Shown one piece after another: positions 8,676-18,028 of a DNA stretch of 64,000 nucleotides (position 1 is its first letter; each line of letters starts with the position of its first letter). Under the pieces are notes generated by a model that did not search any database, was not told the origin of the DNA, and saw only the letters and a list, made by a program, of their open reading frames with translations. The DNA is from Scytonema sp035967975 (GTDB lineage: Bacteria > Cyanobacteriota > Cyanobacteriia > Cyanobacteriales > Nostocaceae), in the NCBI GenBank assembly GCA_035967975.1, contig JAWQFQ010000006.1, positions 1-64,000 of the forward strand, given 5' to 3'. The position numbers and the translations under genes were made by a program.

Positions 8676-11003
8676 TTAATTTTCCCCTGGTTCTAAGCGA
8701 CGAATTTCTTTGTCAATAATGTCGATTGATTGTTTTGGTTCTGGTGCAAATTGATGTAAATCCCATCCAGCCAAGAGTTCATCTTTGAGTTTTCTCAAGT
8801 CACTGGTTGGGGTGTCATAGCGATCGCGTATCTTCCGTAAAATCTTAGTCGCCAGGATATGGTCGCAAGCTTCACCTAAGGAACCCCCAGCCGCAATGAC
8901 CACTGGTACAAAATTTTTGATTTGTCTTTCTAAGCGATTACCCCAACCAACTTTAAATTGACGTTCTAGAAATTCTGCTAGCGTTTCATTCAAAAATTGA
9001 TACGCCTCAGAGGCTGTATTTGCATACCTTCTCTGTGCATTTCTAAACGAGTTTGTCAAGGCTTCGTAAGAAATAGGATGCTTTGGCTCTAGTTGGGAAG
9101 GAAGATTAAAAGTTTCATAACTGCGTTGTAATTCCATAATGTGGGAGCGGTCATAGGTCTTGTCAGCAAACTCTAAAGTTGTTTCATCTTGGTTAGCAGT
9201 TCCGACAAACCAGACATTAGGGGGTATAGAGAGTATATTCCTCTGTTGAAATAATTGAGGAGAAGGTTTATCTAAATCAGTTGTTAATCCGATAGTAGGA
9301 GCATCTTGTTCTAGCTTGGAAAGAAAATCAGCAAAGTATTGCTCCGGTCTCGAAAGGTTCATTTCATCAAGAATAATGATATAAATACTTTCTCGGTTTG
9401 CTGGACACTGAGCTTCGTAGAGAGCTTTGAAAAAATCTGATTCATAAAATCTACCTTCAAAAGTATTGAAGTAACCAATGAGGTCTTGGCGATCGCGCCA
9501 CCCTGCTTGCACTTCCACCAGTTTATACTGACCCCCCATAGCACGAGAAAAAGCAATGGGTAGGCTAGTTTTTCCTGTACCACTGATACCTTGGAGAATG
9601 TGGAGGTGGCTCATTGCTAAACCACCTAGAAATACCCTAATATCACGTTCTGAGTAATAGAGCCGCTTTTCAGTATTTTCATCCTGCATCAAGGGAGATA
9701 AAGCAATGCGAGATCGCAAGTCACGAGCAAACTCCTTGAGATCGGGAATATTCTCACAAAGTAGAATTTCTGTTTGCAGTCTTGTGTCACCATCCATTCG
9801 GAAGCATTCAGGGAAAGGACTTCTTTCTTGAGACTGCGCTACAGCTTCATTGACTTGTGCTTTCAACTCATCAAGAGCTGCTCTTATACGGTTATTGCTA
9901 GCCTCTAATGCTTCTTTTTCATCTCGTAAGGTTTCCAGTTCTGTAACTGCAATGCGATTATAGGTAATGCTCCTTTCCAGTTCTTGTAACCTGGTACTTA
10001 ACCGAAAGCGTTCTGTTTCCCATTCTTGCTTCTGGGACTCTAGTTCTTGTAATCTAGCAGCAGCGCTTTCACCAAGTCGTAAAGCCAGTTTTTGTTCGAG
10101 TTCAGCTTTCTCACTCCGCAAAGTTTCTAATTCTTCCAGTACTTCTTCCGGAGTTTTTTGTCCGAATCTTTTATTTGCCTCAAGTCGTTGAATCAGTTGT
10201 GTCTCAAGCAGTCTTTGTAATTCACGGGATTTCTCAAGTTGTTGCTCTAAAACCCGAATCTTTGTTTTTAATGTTTCTTCTTTTACTGCAGTTTTTTGCT
10301 CTATCTTTTCTTCTAAAGCCTGTTTATCTTCTTCAAGTAACTGCCTTTCTGTTTCCACTCTCCTCTGCTCAAGACGTAACTGCTTTCTTTCTTCAGCAAG
10401 TTGATTCCTATTAGCCTCAATTTCTTGAAGTTCTGCTGCTATTTCCTGGGTAAATTTTGCACGTTGTTGATTAATTTCATCTATTAGCGCTTGGCGTTCT
10501 TGTGAAATGGTTTTGTAAAACTGCTCCAGTTCTTGACGTATACCTTGCGTTTGCTCTTCCAGTTTATCTAAAGCGCTGCGGTTTTGCTGAATAAATCCTG
10601 CTTCTGCATTCAACTCACGTTCGTGCAGTTCTCGCTCTTGATGATAAAGTTCGGCTCTTGTCCTTTGTAACTCATCTTTTTCTTGATTAAGTTGCAGGCG
10701 TTGTTGCTCTAGTTCTTGTCTTTGGGTTTCTAATTGTCGTCTTTGTTCATTTAAACCTCTCGCTTTCTGAGCTTCCTCTTCAGCACGTTTGGTTGCAGCC
10801 TCAAATAGTTTTGCTTTATACCAACATTCTTCTAGATTAAAATCAGCCGGAGGTACTGAAATATTCAGATTAGCTAATTCAGGCTCAGAAAGGTTATTTT
10901 CAGCTTTTTGAGAAAGCTGCTCAATATCTGTAAGTAAATGATTATTTGTACTTGCTTGGCTATTTCTAGAACCATTTGAGTCTTGGTTGTTTGTGTCAGG
11001 CAT
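8676..11003 (-). CDS. Coiled-coil McrB-like AAA+ NTPase
   Basis: A 775-residue protein. Residues about 60-400 are a very long coiled coil rich in Glu, Gln, Arg and Leu (QEIEANRNQLAEERKQLRLE is typical). The C-terminal half is a AAA+ domain of the McrB/MoxR type. Walker A is GISGTGKT (about 475-482) and Walker B with the McrB signature is LDEMNLSRPEQYFADFLSKL (about 541-560). Sensor 1 is VGTANQDETT, also characteristic of McrB, whose homologues use GTP or ATP to drive DNA translocation with McrC. There is no recognisable modified-base-binding domain; the coiled coil takes its place. No McrC is adjacent. Instead the 721-residue zinc-ribbon gene follows by 2 bases. The family call is strong; its role in DNA restriction is inferred. 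Confidence 0.9.
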   Translation of the reverse strand: MPDTNNQDSNGSRNSQASTNNHLLTDIEQLSQKAENNLSEPELANLNISVPPADFNLEECWYKAKLFEAATKRAEEEAQKARGLNEQRRQLETQRQELEQQRLQLNQEKDELQRTRAELYHQERELHERELNAEAGFIQQNRSALDKLEEQTQGIRQELEQFYKTISQERQALIDEINQQRAKFTQEIAAELQEIEANRNQLAEERKQLRLEQRRVETERQLLEEDKQALEEKIEQKTAVKEETLKTKIRVLEQQLEKSRELQRLLETQLIQRLEANKRFGQKTPEEVLEELETLRSEKAELEQKLALRLGESAAARLQELESQKQEWETERFRLSTRLQELERSITYNRIAVTELETLRDEKEALEASNNRIRAALDELKAQVNEAVAQSQERSPFPECFRMDGDTRLQTEILLCENIPDLKEFARDLRSRIALSPLMQDENTEKRLYYSERDIRVFLGGLAMSHLHILQGISGTGKTSLPIAFSRAMGGQYKLVEVQAGWRDRQDLIGYFNTFEGRFYESDFFKALYEAQCPANRESIYIIILDEMNLSRPEQYFADFLSKLEQDAPTIGLTTDLDKPSPQLFQQRNILSIPPNVWFVGTANQDETTLEFADKTYDRSHIMELQRSYETFNLPSQLEPKHPISYEALTNSFRNAQRRYANTASEAYQFLNETLAEFLERQFKVGWGNRLERQIKNFVPVVIAAGGSLGEACDHILATKILRKIRDRYDTPTSDLRKLKDELLAGWDLHQFAPEPKQSIDIIDKEIRRLEPGEN

Positions 11004-11034
11004 ATAATCTTCCTATATATTTAGTAATAGTCAT

Positions 11035-12576
11035 TTATTCTTGATAGGGAATTCCTAACATTCTGGCAATAAATTCATAAACTGTCGATATTTGCAGCGA
11101 TACATCTTGAATTGTGAGCTGTTGGTTGCTGAAATGACTACTCTTATCGCGCAGTTCAGCAAGGTTGTCTAACCGAGCCAGCATCTCCGGTGCATTTTGG
11201 GCTACCAATTGTAATGGATGCTTATTATCATGTCTAGTCGTTAACAAAGCTGCAAGTAGATGGGAACGCAGAGAACCTTCACCATAATCTGCTGCTGATT
11301 TTACTTTTCCCTGCTTGACATCAACTAAAGATTTGGGAAGCGGGGTGGTAAAACCCAAATTATCAGCTAGTTTATTGAGGAGGTTTTTATTATATTCGCG
11401 ATCGCTTGGTGAAAGTATCTTCCAACTGTTATCTGTTGAATAAATTTCCCGAATGGTTAAAAATAGACTTTCAACAGCTTTCTGTGCCTTCACAAGGACA
11501 TCATCTAATTTATCCACTACGTTTGTTGAACTAGCTAATAAATCAGCTTCTATATAATTTCTTTCCATAGCTACTAAATTGTTAAATAGGCTTTGCCATC
11601 GCCTGATTTCTAGAGTTAATTTATTCTCAACTTTCATCACAGCTTCATTATGGACAAATCTGATAAAATCAGTTAATCCACTATTTATTACACCTTCTTC
11701 TCTATTTTCACCACTCATTTCTTGAATGATTTTTTTCAACCCCCGGAAGCTTAAATTGTTATCTATTTGTCTTGATAATCTACGATGGAGCCAAGGACTA
11801 TCCCCAAGTCCAAAGGGATCGCAAACATTCCAGATTGTGGCACTTAAAGAATTTTCAGGTAGATAAATGTAAGTAGCAATCCATACTGGTGTAGGGTCTT
11901 CTTCAACAAAAGATATACGTTTTAAGTTAGGAACTTGAGCGGAAGTCCATATCTCTTCATCATCTTCCCCCTCTTCGGAATATCCCCGATAGTGTAAAGC
12001 TTTATCATGCTGTTTCACAGCTTTTAAAATCTCCTGCGTTGATGGTTGTGCTTTCACGACATCTTCAACAGGTAAAGGCATATAAGCTCTTCGGTAATCT
12101 GGTTTTCCTGTAGTTCCGAATACCAGGTCTGGATAACCATTTTGATTAAACTGCACCTCCATATATTCTTGACGTTCCACAAAGCGAGGAAATAGCTCTC
12201 TTGTCCAAGGGTCTTGAAAAATAAAGCCAGCTACTATGTCTTGAGTTATCCATGTTTCTTGTTCTAAAAGTTTTAAACCTTCCTCAGTCAGCAAGCCGTG
12301 ATTGTTGATAAAGTTATTGTCTGATAACTGCTGGATAACAAGTCCAGCCAAATCACTTCCGATATCCAATATTTCACCAATTTCTACAGCAGAGAAAGCT
12401 CCTACATGGCACATTCCCAAGACTGCTTTCTCTAAAATATTGACATCACGCTGGTGAACTCGCGGTGCAACGACTCGATAAGACCAAGCTGGCAAAAGTA
12501 AATATTGCCGCTTACTCCAACGAGTAGAGGAACGGGGGTTAAAATACAGTATCGGTGTTTCTTTTTTAAATGACAT
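11035..12576 (-). CDS. 513-residue protein with N-terminal winged-helix-like part and C-terminal HEPN-like motif
   Basis: The N-terminal 110 residues look like a helix-turn-helix module (ILEKAVLGMCHVGAFSAVEI, then a second helix and LLTEEGLKLLEQE). The middle is mixed alpha/beta with an acidic patch (EEGEDDEEIW). The last 110 residues are all-helical and contain ELRDKSSHF, where R476-D-x-x-x-H481 fits the HEPN catalytic pattern R-[ND]-x(3)-H. This motif lies just before the final long helix, where it is found in many HEPN RNases. No database family was recognised, so HEPN is a motif- and position-based inference. The gene sits 12 bases after the helicase gene and 31 bases before the McrB-like gene, inside the operon. 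It could be the toxic effector or a DNA-binding adaptor. Confidence 0.8.
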   Translation of the reverse strand: MSFKKETPILYFNPRSSTRWSKRQYLLLPAWSYRVVAPRVHQRDVNILEKAVLGMCHVGAFSAVEIGEILDIGSDLAGLVIQQLSDNNFINNHGLLTEEGLKLLEQETWITQDIVAGFIFQDPWTRELFPRFVERQEYMEVQFNQNGYPDLVFGTTGKPDYRRAYMPLPVEDVVKAQPSTQEILKAVKQHDKALHYRGYSEEGEDDEEIWTSAQVPNLKRISFVEEDPTPVWIATYIYLPENSLSATIWNVCDPFGLGDSPWLHRRLSRQIDNNLSFRGLKKIIQEMSGENREEGVINSGLTDFIRFVHNEAVMKVENKLTLEIRRWQSLFNNLVAMERNYIEADLLASSTNVVDKLDDVLVKAQKAVESLFLTIREIYSTDNSWKILSPSDREYNKNLLNKLADNLGFTTPLPKSLVDVKQGKVKSAADYGEGSLRSHLLAALLTTRHDNKHPLQLVAQNAPEMLARLDNLAELRDKSSHFSNQQLTIQDVSLQISTVYEFIARMLGIPYQE

Positions 12577-12588
12577 ATCAACAAAACT

Positions 12589-15500
12589 TTAAATAATTTT
12601 TCCGTAATATTCTTGGCAAAGTTCATAAAAGGCTACCAACTCTCGAATCGCTTTGGGTGCGACTTCAGCTTTTACCATCTCTAAATCTCCGATTGCAATT
12701 AACAGGCGTTGCTGACGACTCATAGCTACACAAAGACGGTTTTCCAACATCAAGAAGCCGTATTTTTGGGGATACAGTTCTTCTCTAACTGCGTTGATGT
12801 CATTACTGCGAACGATTGAGAGAAAAACCACATCGAATTCTTTTCCTTGGAAAGCATCTACTGTTCCAACCCTCAACCTTTCTACAATTTTGCCTTCATG
12901 GTTTCTGGTTTCTCGGTAAGCGGTGGTGATTTGGTAAATTCCATCGTTTGTTTGCTCTGCTATACCAACTTCACAAAGTGCTTTCCAAATTTCTGTTACC
13001 TGCGCTGAGTAGAAGGAAATAATACCAAATGTGAGTCGAGTATCATGCTCAATTAGCTTTTTCAATTCTTGAGCGATTCGTTTTGCTTCTATAGGACGAG
13101 ATTTACTTCGTCCTTTGGTTTCTTTTCCAGTACTTAACGGAACATTTATCCAAGCTGCAACAACATTTTCATAACCAGGTAAGTTATGAACAAATTCTTC
13201 TTTTGATTTCCCTGCACGGATAGGTGGCTCACCATGATATTCGTAAAAAATTCGACTGACAAAATCACCCAAAGTCGGGTGCATTCGGTATTGAGTATCT
13301 AAAGTAACGGTCCGCTTGATACCATCACGTTTTTCTAGCTCTTTCATCTGGACAAACAGACGTTCAAAGAGACTTTTTTTCAGTGCATTTTGAGTAGCTT
13401 CTGTGGATTGACCCAGTTGACGTTCTATATCTTCTTCAAGAATATGAGGAAGTTGGCGGTGGTCACCTACAAGAATAATCCGTCGCTCTGCTTTCGACAT
13501 GGGAATAAATAGGTCTAGAGGGTTTGCTCTAGCAGCTTCATCGACAATGACTGTCTCCAACACTGTGTCGTGATTTTCCTTTGCTAGCTGCATTTGTATT
13601 CTTGATGACTGCTGACAGGTGGCTGCAAGAACTACTGTGTACTTACCTAGCATTTCTCTGACTCCTTCTGGGTCAGTTTTCAGGTCTTCTAAGTACTCAG
13701 ATAAAACTGCTTCTACACCTGCTTTGGATTGGCGAACACGCTCATACATTGCTTCTCTGGCTTGGTTGAGTAAAGTCTCAATTTCTGGGTCAGCAACAAC
13801 AGTAGTTATAGGAACTGCTTGAGGAATGAGTTTTTCTAAGAGGCGATCGCGCAGTAATGCTAATTCTAAGAGAAACGACGGTGCTTCTTCCTCCATCCAC
13901 TGTTCCGCATTTTGCAACAGTTGGCGATCAGCTGTTTCTAGTACCTGCAAAGGCTCCAGACGGCGAAGTGCTTTCATCGCAGTTACCGGACCATCATCAC
14001 AGAAGGGAACAGGGTCAGTTCTAATTGCTTGTACCGCTCTAAGCGCCAATTCTTGCTCTTCTGAGTTTTCTTTTTTCTGAAGGTCTTGTCCTCTTGCAAG
14101 TTTGTGGCTATATTCCAACAGCCGATCGCTTAGTTCACTGTTTATCTTGCCTTTTGTGAGTTCAAAAATTTGTGTGAGCAGTACTGCTGTTTCTTGTCCA
14201 TGACTAGGTGTGAGAATATAACTTGCTACTAGATTCTGCACTTGACGTAAGACAGCAGTTTCTGGTGAGTCTGGTAAACTAGCAAGTTTTGCCTCCAAAG
14301 CTTCTATGCGTGTTCGCCTCCAACGATCCACATTATCTAGCTCTGCATCACTTTTTGCTCTCCCGCCGATCCTTAAGGCTGGAAGTCCAAAGACAACAGA
14401 CTTTTCTGCTACATTTTCCACTGCATCATGCTGATAGCTAGTTAGCAGTATCCTACGAAATACACTCTCATTCAAATCTTCACTAATTTCTGCTAATCTA
14501 ACTTGTAAAGCCGTAATTACTTTCGTTTTTCCCGTTCCTGGCGGTCCTTGAATCAGAGCTATATCTGGTGTATTAAGAGCTACTTTCAAAGCTTCTTCTT
14601 GACGGGAAGTAGGCGCACCGTTAAAAATTTTTTTGGTGTCTTTTGATAGGGGTTTGTATTGGTGAGTACGGCGTATAGGTACGCGTTGATTTTCTAAAAT
14701 TAACCCTAGCTGTGGCATTGGGCAGTTAGCTGTTCTAATAAGTTCTTCAGCCGTTTGACGACGTTTTAAACGGATTCTATCTCCCTGAAGAGAAATGAAC
14801 AGAAAACCTTCTGGGGGAGGAGACAGATCGTCATCTGGATTTGAGGGACGAAGGTCAAGTGTATAACTATATAAATCTACACATTCTACCTGACCTAAAA
14901 ATGATTTATTATCAGTTTTTCTGCCTTTGTCCAAGCTAAAATTAGGTAGATAATTGCTGGCTTCAAGTGAAAACTCTTTTGAATCGAAAAGCATCTTTAG
15001 CCTTTCTTCTAAGTTATCCTCCTGCTGCAAAAGAAATCGGCGATCGCCATTATGCAGGTTTTGATAATGGTTGTATCGAACCCATCCAAATTGTTGAGCC
15101 TTTTGCAGAATACTTTCTTCTTCAAGGCGGTTGTACTCTTTCCAAAGCGCTAGATAACTGTTAGAATTTTCTACTATAACATCAAGTTCAGTGCGGGCGT
15201 ATTTTGGTAAAGTAGCTGCTAGAGAAATATTACAGAAAGAAAACCGTGCTTCAACTAGCACAACCGGACGCTGTTCATTGTAATCCTTAGGTTGCCGTGC
15301 CTTCTCGATTTTGTCAATAATTAGCTTGTCATCTTGGTTACAACGGATGTTAACAGCTGTTGTTTTACCATACAAACGAAATGTATTTTCTATGCCATTT
15401 TCGTAACTTGTACCTGCCTGAAGTAGTGCTCGTTTAGCACCACCCTCAGTCACCTCTGGTAGTAAAAATTCTCCAGTTAGCCATTCGATAATTTTTTCAA

Positions 15501-15900
15501 CAGGTGCATTATTGCGAATATGTTTTTCTCGGATATCTTCAATAATTTTTTCATCAATACCTATTTGAATATCATTATGTAAGTGAAGCCGTTTGGGAAA
15601 TTCATGCACTTGCACAGTCAGCGTCAATTCTTCAGAGTGTACTGAAGCGATCCAACATAGACGAGGTAGATTCCTTTCTATAATTCCTTGCAAAATATTC
15701 TCATACTTTTTATTAATTCCTCTGACATCCCAAATATCTTGTGTAGCGTAACGCAGCAGAATTTCACCTGTTTTCTCAGATTGATATAAAAAAACTTCGT
15801 TATTGATAGCTAGTACATCCCTCCCTTGAAAAGGAGTGCGATCTTCTCTCTCAACTTCAACTACGTACACTCGCCCGCATTGAATATCACTTACTCTCAT
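12589..15900 (-). CDS. Superfamily 1 (UPF1/DNA2-like) helicase, 1103 residues
   Basis: Residues 1-400 form an unassigned N-terminal region that includes HIRNNAPVEKIIEWL. The helicase core begins with a Q-motif-like segment and Walker A LIQGPPGTGKTKVITAL (about 445-460). Motif II reads VIVDEAARANPLDLF (about 780-794), motif III GDHRQLPHIL, then LDTQYRMHP (motif IV region) and TVDAFQGKEFDVVFLSIVRS (motif V, about 1008-1028). Motif VI follows in ENRLCVAMSRQQ. A helical insertion of about 250 residues separates motifs Ia and II, as in DNA2/UPF1 relatives. There is no fused nuclease domain. The start overlaps the end of the kinase gene by 4 bases (ATGA), indicating translational coupling. It probably unwinds DNA or RNA as the motor of the system. 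Confidence 0.93.
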   Translation of the reverse strand: MRVSDIQCGRVYVVEVEREDRTPFQGRDVLAINNEVFLYQSEKTGEILLRYATQDIWDVRGINKKYENILQGIIERNLPRLCWIASVHSEELTLTVQVHEFPKRLHLHNDIQIGIDEKIIEDIREKHIRNNAPVEKIIEWLTGEFLLPEVTEGGAKRALLQAGTSYENGIENTFRLYGKTTAVNIRCNQDDKLIIDKIEKARQPKDYNEQRPVVLVEARFSFCNISLAATLPKYARTELDVIVENSNSYLALWKEYNRLEEESILQKAQQFGWVRYNHYQNLHNGDRRFLLQQEDNLEERLKMLFDSKEFSLEASNYLPNFSLDKGRKTDNKSFLGQVECVDLYSYTLDLRPSNPDDDLSPPPEGFLFISLQGDRIRLKRRQTAEELIRTANCPMPQLGLILENQRVPIRRTHQYKPLSKDTKKIFNGAPTSRQEEALKVALNTPDIALIQGPPGTGKTKVITALQVRLAEISEDLNESVFRRILLTSYQHDAVENVAEKSVVFGLPALRIGGRAKSDAELDNVDRWRRTRIEALEAKLASLPDSPETAVLRQVQNLVASYILTPSHGQETAVLLTQIFELTKGKINSELSDRLLEYSHKLARGQDLQKKENSEEQELALRAVQAIRTDPVPFCDDGPVTAMKALRRLEPLQVLETADRQLLQNAEQWMEEEAPSFLLELALLRDRLLEKLIPQAVPITTVVADPEIETLLNQAREAMYERVRQSKAGVEAVLSEYLEDLKTDPEGVREMLGKYTVVLAATCQQSSRIQMQLAKENHDTVLETVIVDEAARANPLDLFIPMSKAERRIILVGDHRQLPHILEEDIERQLGQSTEATQNALKKSLFERLFVQMKELEKRDGIKRTVTLDTQYRMHPTLGDFVSRIFYEYHGEPPIRAGKSKEEFVHNLPGYENVVAAWINVPLSTGKETKGRSKSRPIEAKRIAQELKKLIEHDTRLTFGIISFYSAQVTEIWKALCEVGIAEQTNDGIYQITTAYRETRNHEGKIVERLRVGTVDAFQGKEFDVVFLSIVRSNDINAVREELYPQKYGFLMLENRLCVAMSRQQRLLIAIGDLEMVKAEVAPKAIRELVAFYELCQEYYGKII

Positions 15901-17279
15901 ACATTTTCTCCTGATACCAAAGTAAAAGTAGCTAGACGATGCGGAGAATTAAGAACGCCAAAATGTAAGAGCCAAGAACCATATGTTTGTGATTGAACAG
16001 AGAAACGAACCCATTTATCTTGCATCTCTTTCTCTACTTTTTGAGTTCCCTCAGATGTGAGCCAGAAACCTTGACCATTAATACTACGAACTTTAATATT
16101 TTCTCCTTCCAAAACAAGTTCAATATTAGGATTGTGACTATCTACACCTGTTCTACCACTAACAATACGACTTGTTAAAATTAAAGACTCAGAGGATGCT
16201 AAGGCAAGAACCTGTAAAGGCTTCTGTTCTCTAAAACATCCTTGCTGTGGTTCCCAACGTTGGATTCTGATTTGAACATAAGTAGGTCGAGGATAGTTGC
16301 ACCAAGGGCAGTATTTTTTATTTGCGTAATATGTACTGTTGCATTCTGGACAATGAATAGTGAAGTCTGCTGCTGAATACAATTTGTCTCTCCATTCTCC
16401 AGTACCTGGTCTTTTCGTAGGTTCTTTGAGACCTGTACCAAAACAACGCTGACACAATTCTTTCAGGTTTGGAGAAAGAACTATATCTCTAGGAAGTCCC
16501 TGAGTTGTAAAGTTGCAATTATCTTCCGGGTCATCAATCCAAGGTAGCTTTCCTTCCAAGGCTTGGGTTTCTAGTTCAGGTTCCCCTTCATTAACCATAT
16601 CCCCCATTAACGGATGAACAAGGGATAAAGTTTGGAACGCTATAACTGCAAAAGCATGAGCATCAGTCAGGGTATTTGCTCCAGACTTTCTTGTCACTAA
16701 TTCAGGTGCGCCAAATCCAGGAGTATAGAGATTTATTGAAGATGATGAGCTGACATAGTGAAGATTGTCAGCATCTATCAATCGGATAACTGCATGGTTG
16801 TTGACATCAGAAGAAATAAGGATATTGTTAGATGAAGGGTCAGTATAGACAAGTCCTTTTCCGTGTAACTGAGCTAAAGCTTCCGCACATCGTGCTAGGA
16901 GCAACAGACGACGACGGAGTCCCCCACCCTCTAAATACCATTCAACCAAGCAATTTACTTTTTTTGGGACATTAATGAGCTGCTTGATGGGAACCATGTC
17001 AGTGAGAAGTTCCATCACATAGCCAAGGTATGGAGGATTTAACATCTCCAAGGGACGTGCAATGGGAAGTGTCTTTATCTCAAATCCCACATTCCGAACC
17101 TGTGTTAGTTGCTGCTTTAAATGAGTGCGACGTATGGGGGAGCGATCAAAAAGGACTTTTACTGCTAGTTTGCCATTTTTGACAGCAAATACAACGCCTT
17201 GTCCTCCGCGACCAAGTTCTTTTTCTAATTCATATACACCACCAAGTACGTCTGATACTCGTTTTGTTGCTCTTGTCAT
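15897..17279 (-). CDS. Ser/Thr protein kinase with zinc ribbon (TerY-P triad kinase)
   Basis: The N-terminal kinase domain has a glycine loop GRGGQG and the ATP-binding lysine in LAVKVLF. The catalytic loop reads VYTDPSSNNILI (about 141-152), with Asp and Asn kept but HRDLKP replaced by YTDPSS. The metal-binding DFG is replaced by DAD in RLIDAD. These variants are compatible with activity. After it comes a zinc ribbon with CPEC and CPWC (about 311-329), then a 125-residue beta-rich tail I cannot assign (not a clear FHA domain). The start ATG shares one base with the phosphatase stop (TGATG), and the end overlaps the helicase start. With the preceding PP2C and vWA genes this is the arrangement named the TerY-P triad. 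Confidence 0.9.
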   Translation of the reverse strand: MTRATKRVSDVLGGVYELEKELGRGGQGVVFAVKNGKLAVKVLFDRSPIRRTHLKQQLTQVRNVGFEIKTLPIARPLEMLNPPYLGYVMELLTDMVPIKQLINVPKKVNCLVEWYLEGGGLRRRLLLLARCAEALAQLHGKGLVYTDPSSNNILISSDVNNHAVIRLIDADNLHYVSSSSSINLYTPGFGAPELVTRKSGANTLTDAHAFAVIAFQTLSLVHPLMGDMVNEGEPELETQALEGKLPWIDDPEDNCNFTTQGLPRDIVLSPNLKELCQRCFGTGLKEPTKRPGTGEWRDKLYSAADFTIHCPECNSTYYANKKYCPWCNYPRPTYVQIRIQRWEPQQGCFREQKPLQVLALASSESLILTSRIVSGRTGVDSHNPNIELVLEGENIKVRSINGQGFWLTSEGTQKVEKEMQDKWVRFSVQSQTYGSWLLHFGVLNSPHRLATFTLVSGENV

Positions 17280-18028
17280 CAGCTTGCACTCCCAAAATCA
17301 TCTTTTTGATGCCAAAGAATCGCTAAAGTTTTATCATCTAAGTGTTTGGGTGTAGACCAGTTTCGCAATTCGTGACAAAGCGTTCTCCACCTAAGTGCAG
17401 GTTGCATAGAGGCAAACTCTTCGGTAAGAAAATTGATAAAATCTCCCACGCGATCGCTCACTAAGTCGTCTGCTATCCCATCAGTTGCTAACAGCACAGC
17501 AGTACCAGGAAGAAAACTGGGTCTAGTGATGACAGACCATTCTTTGGTTGAGCGTGCTATTCCCAGAGCGGTCGTTTCGTTGCAAAACCCAGAACGCTCA
17601 TCCCCAAGTACAATCACCTTCCCATCTGTTTCCCGAATTGCGGCAATCCCATCTCCCAGTTTCGCTACAACTAGTTCACCTGATGGAAGAACTACCGCAA
17701 ACAGGCAGGTAGCAGCACTATTCTCTTCACTCGCAGGCAATACTTGAAGTGCCCATAGGATATGAACTAACCGCAGCAGTACTACTGGTGATGCGCCATT
17801 AAATTTACTCCAATATTGCAGTGCATTCTTAACTGCCTTACAAGCCATATGCGCTCCAGTATGAGCATTTGGTTTAGAACCCATACCATCACTGACCACA
17901 ATGCCAGTACCAAACGTTCCGCAAATACCTTTCCAAGCATCCTCATTTGAACGCCCCTCACGTTGATGGAGTGGTCCTTTCACAGAAGCACCAAAGTACT
18001 GCACCTGCTTCTGGAGTTTCTTAGTCAT
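17279..18028 (-). CDS. PP2C-family Ser/Thr phosphatase (TerY-P triad)
   Basis: A 249-residue single-domain PP2C protein. The metal-coordinating motifs are present: RSNEDAW near the N-terminus, VVSDGMGS (about 43-50), LLATDGIADDLV (about 178-189) and DDKTLAILWH near the end. There is no membrane segment or regulatory domain, so it is cytoplasmic. It is expected to reverse phosphorylation by the kinase encoded next, possibly on the vWA protein, the helicase or the AAA protein. Start and stop each share one base with the neighbouring genes, so the three are translationally coupled. Family assignment is firm; substrates are inference. Confidence 0.92.
   Translation of the reverse strand: MTKKLQKQVQYFGASVKGPLHQREGRSNEDAWKGICGTFGTGIVVSDGMGSKPNAHTGAHMACKAVKNALQYWSKFNGASPVVLLRLVHILWALQVLPASEENSAATCLFAVVLPSGELVVAKLGDGIAAIRETDGKVIVLGDERSGFCNETTALGIARSTKEWSVITRPSFLPGTAVLLATDGIADDLVSDRVGDFINFLTEEFASMQPALRWRTLCHELRNWSTPKHLDDKTLAILWHQKDDFGSAS

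Noticed and set aside
17433..17747. 104-codon open frame opposite the PP2C gene
   Set aside because: It is antisense to conserved PP2C motifs; composition is typical of a shadow frame.
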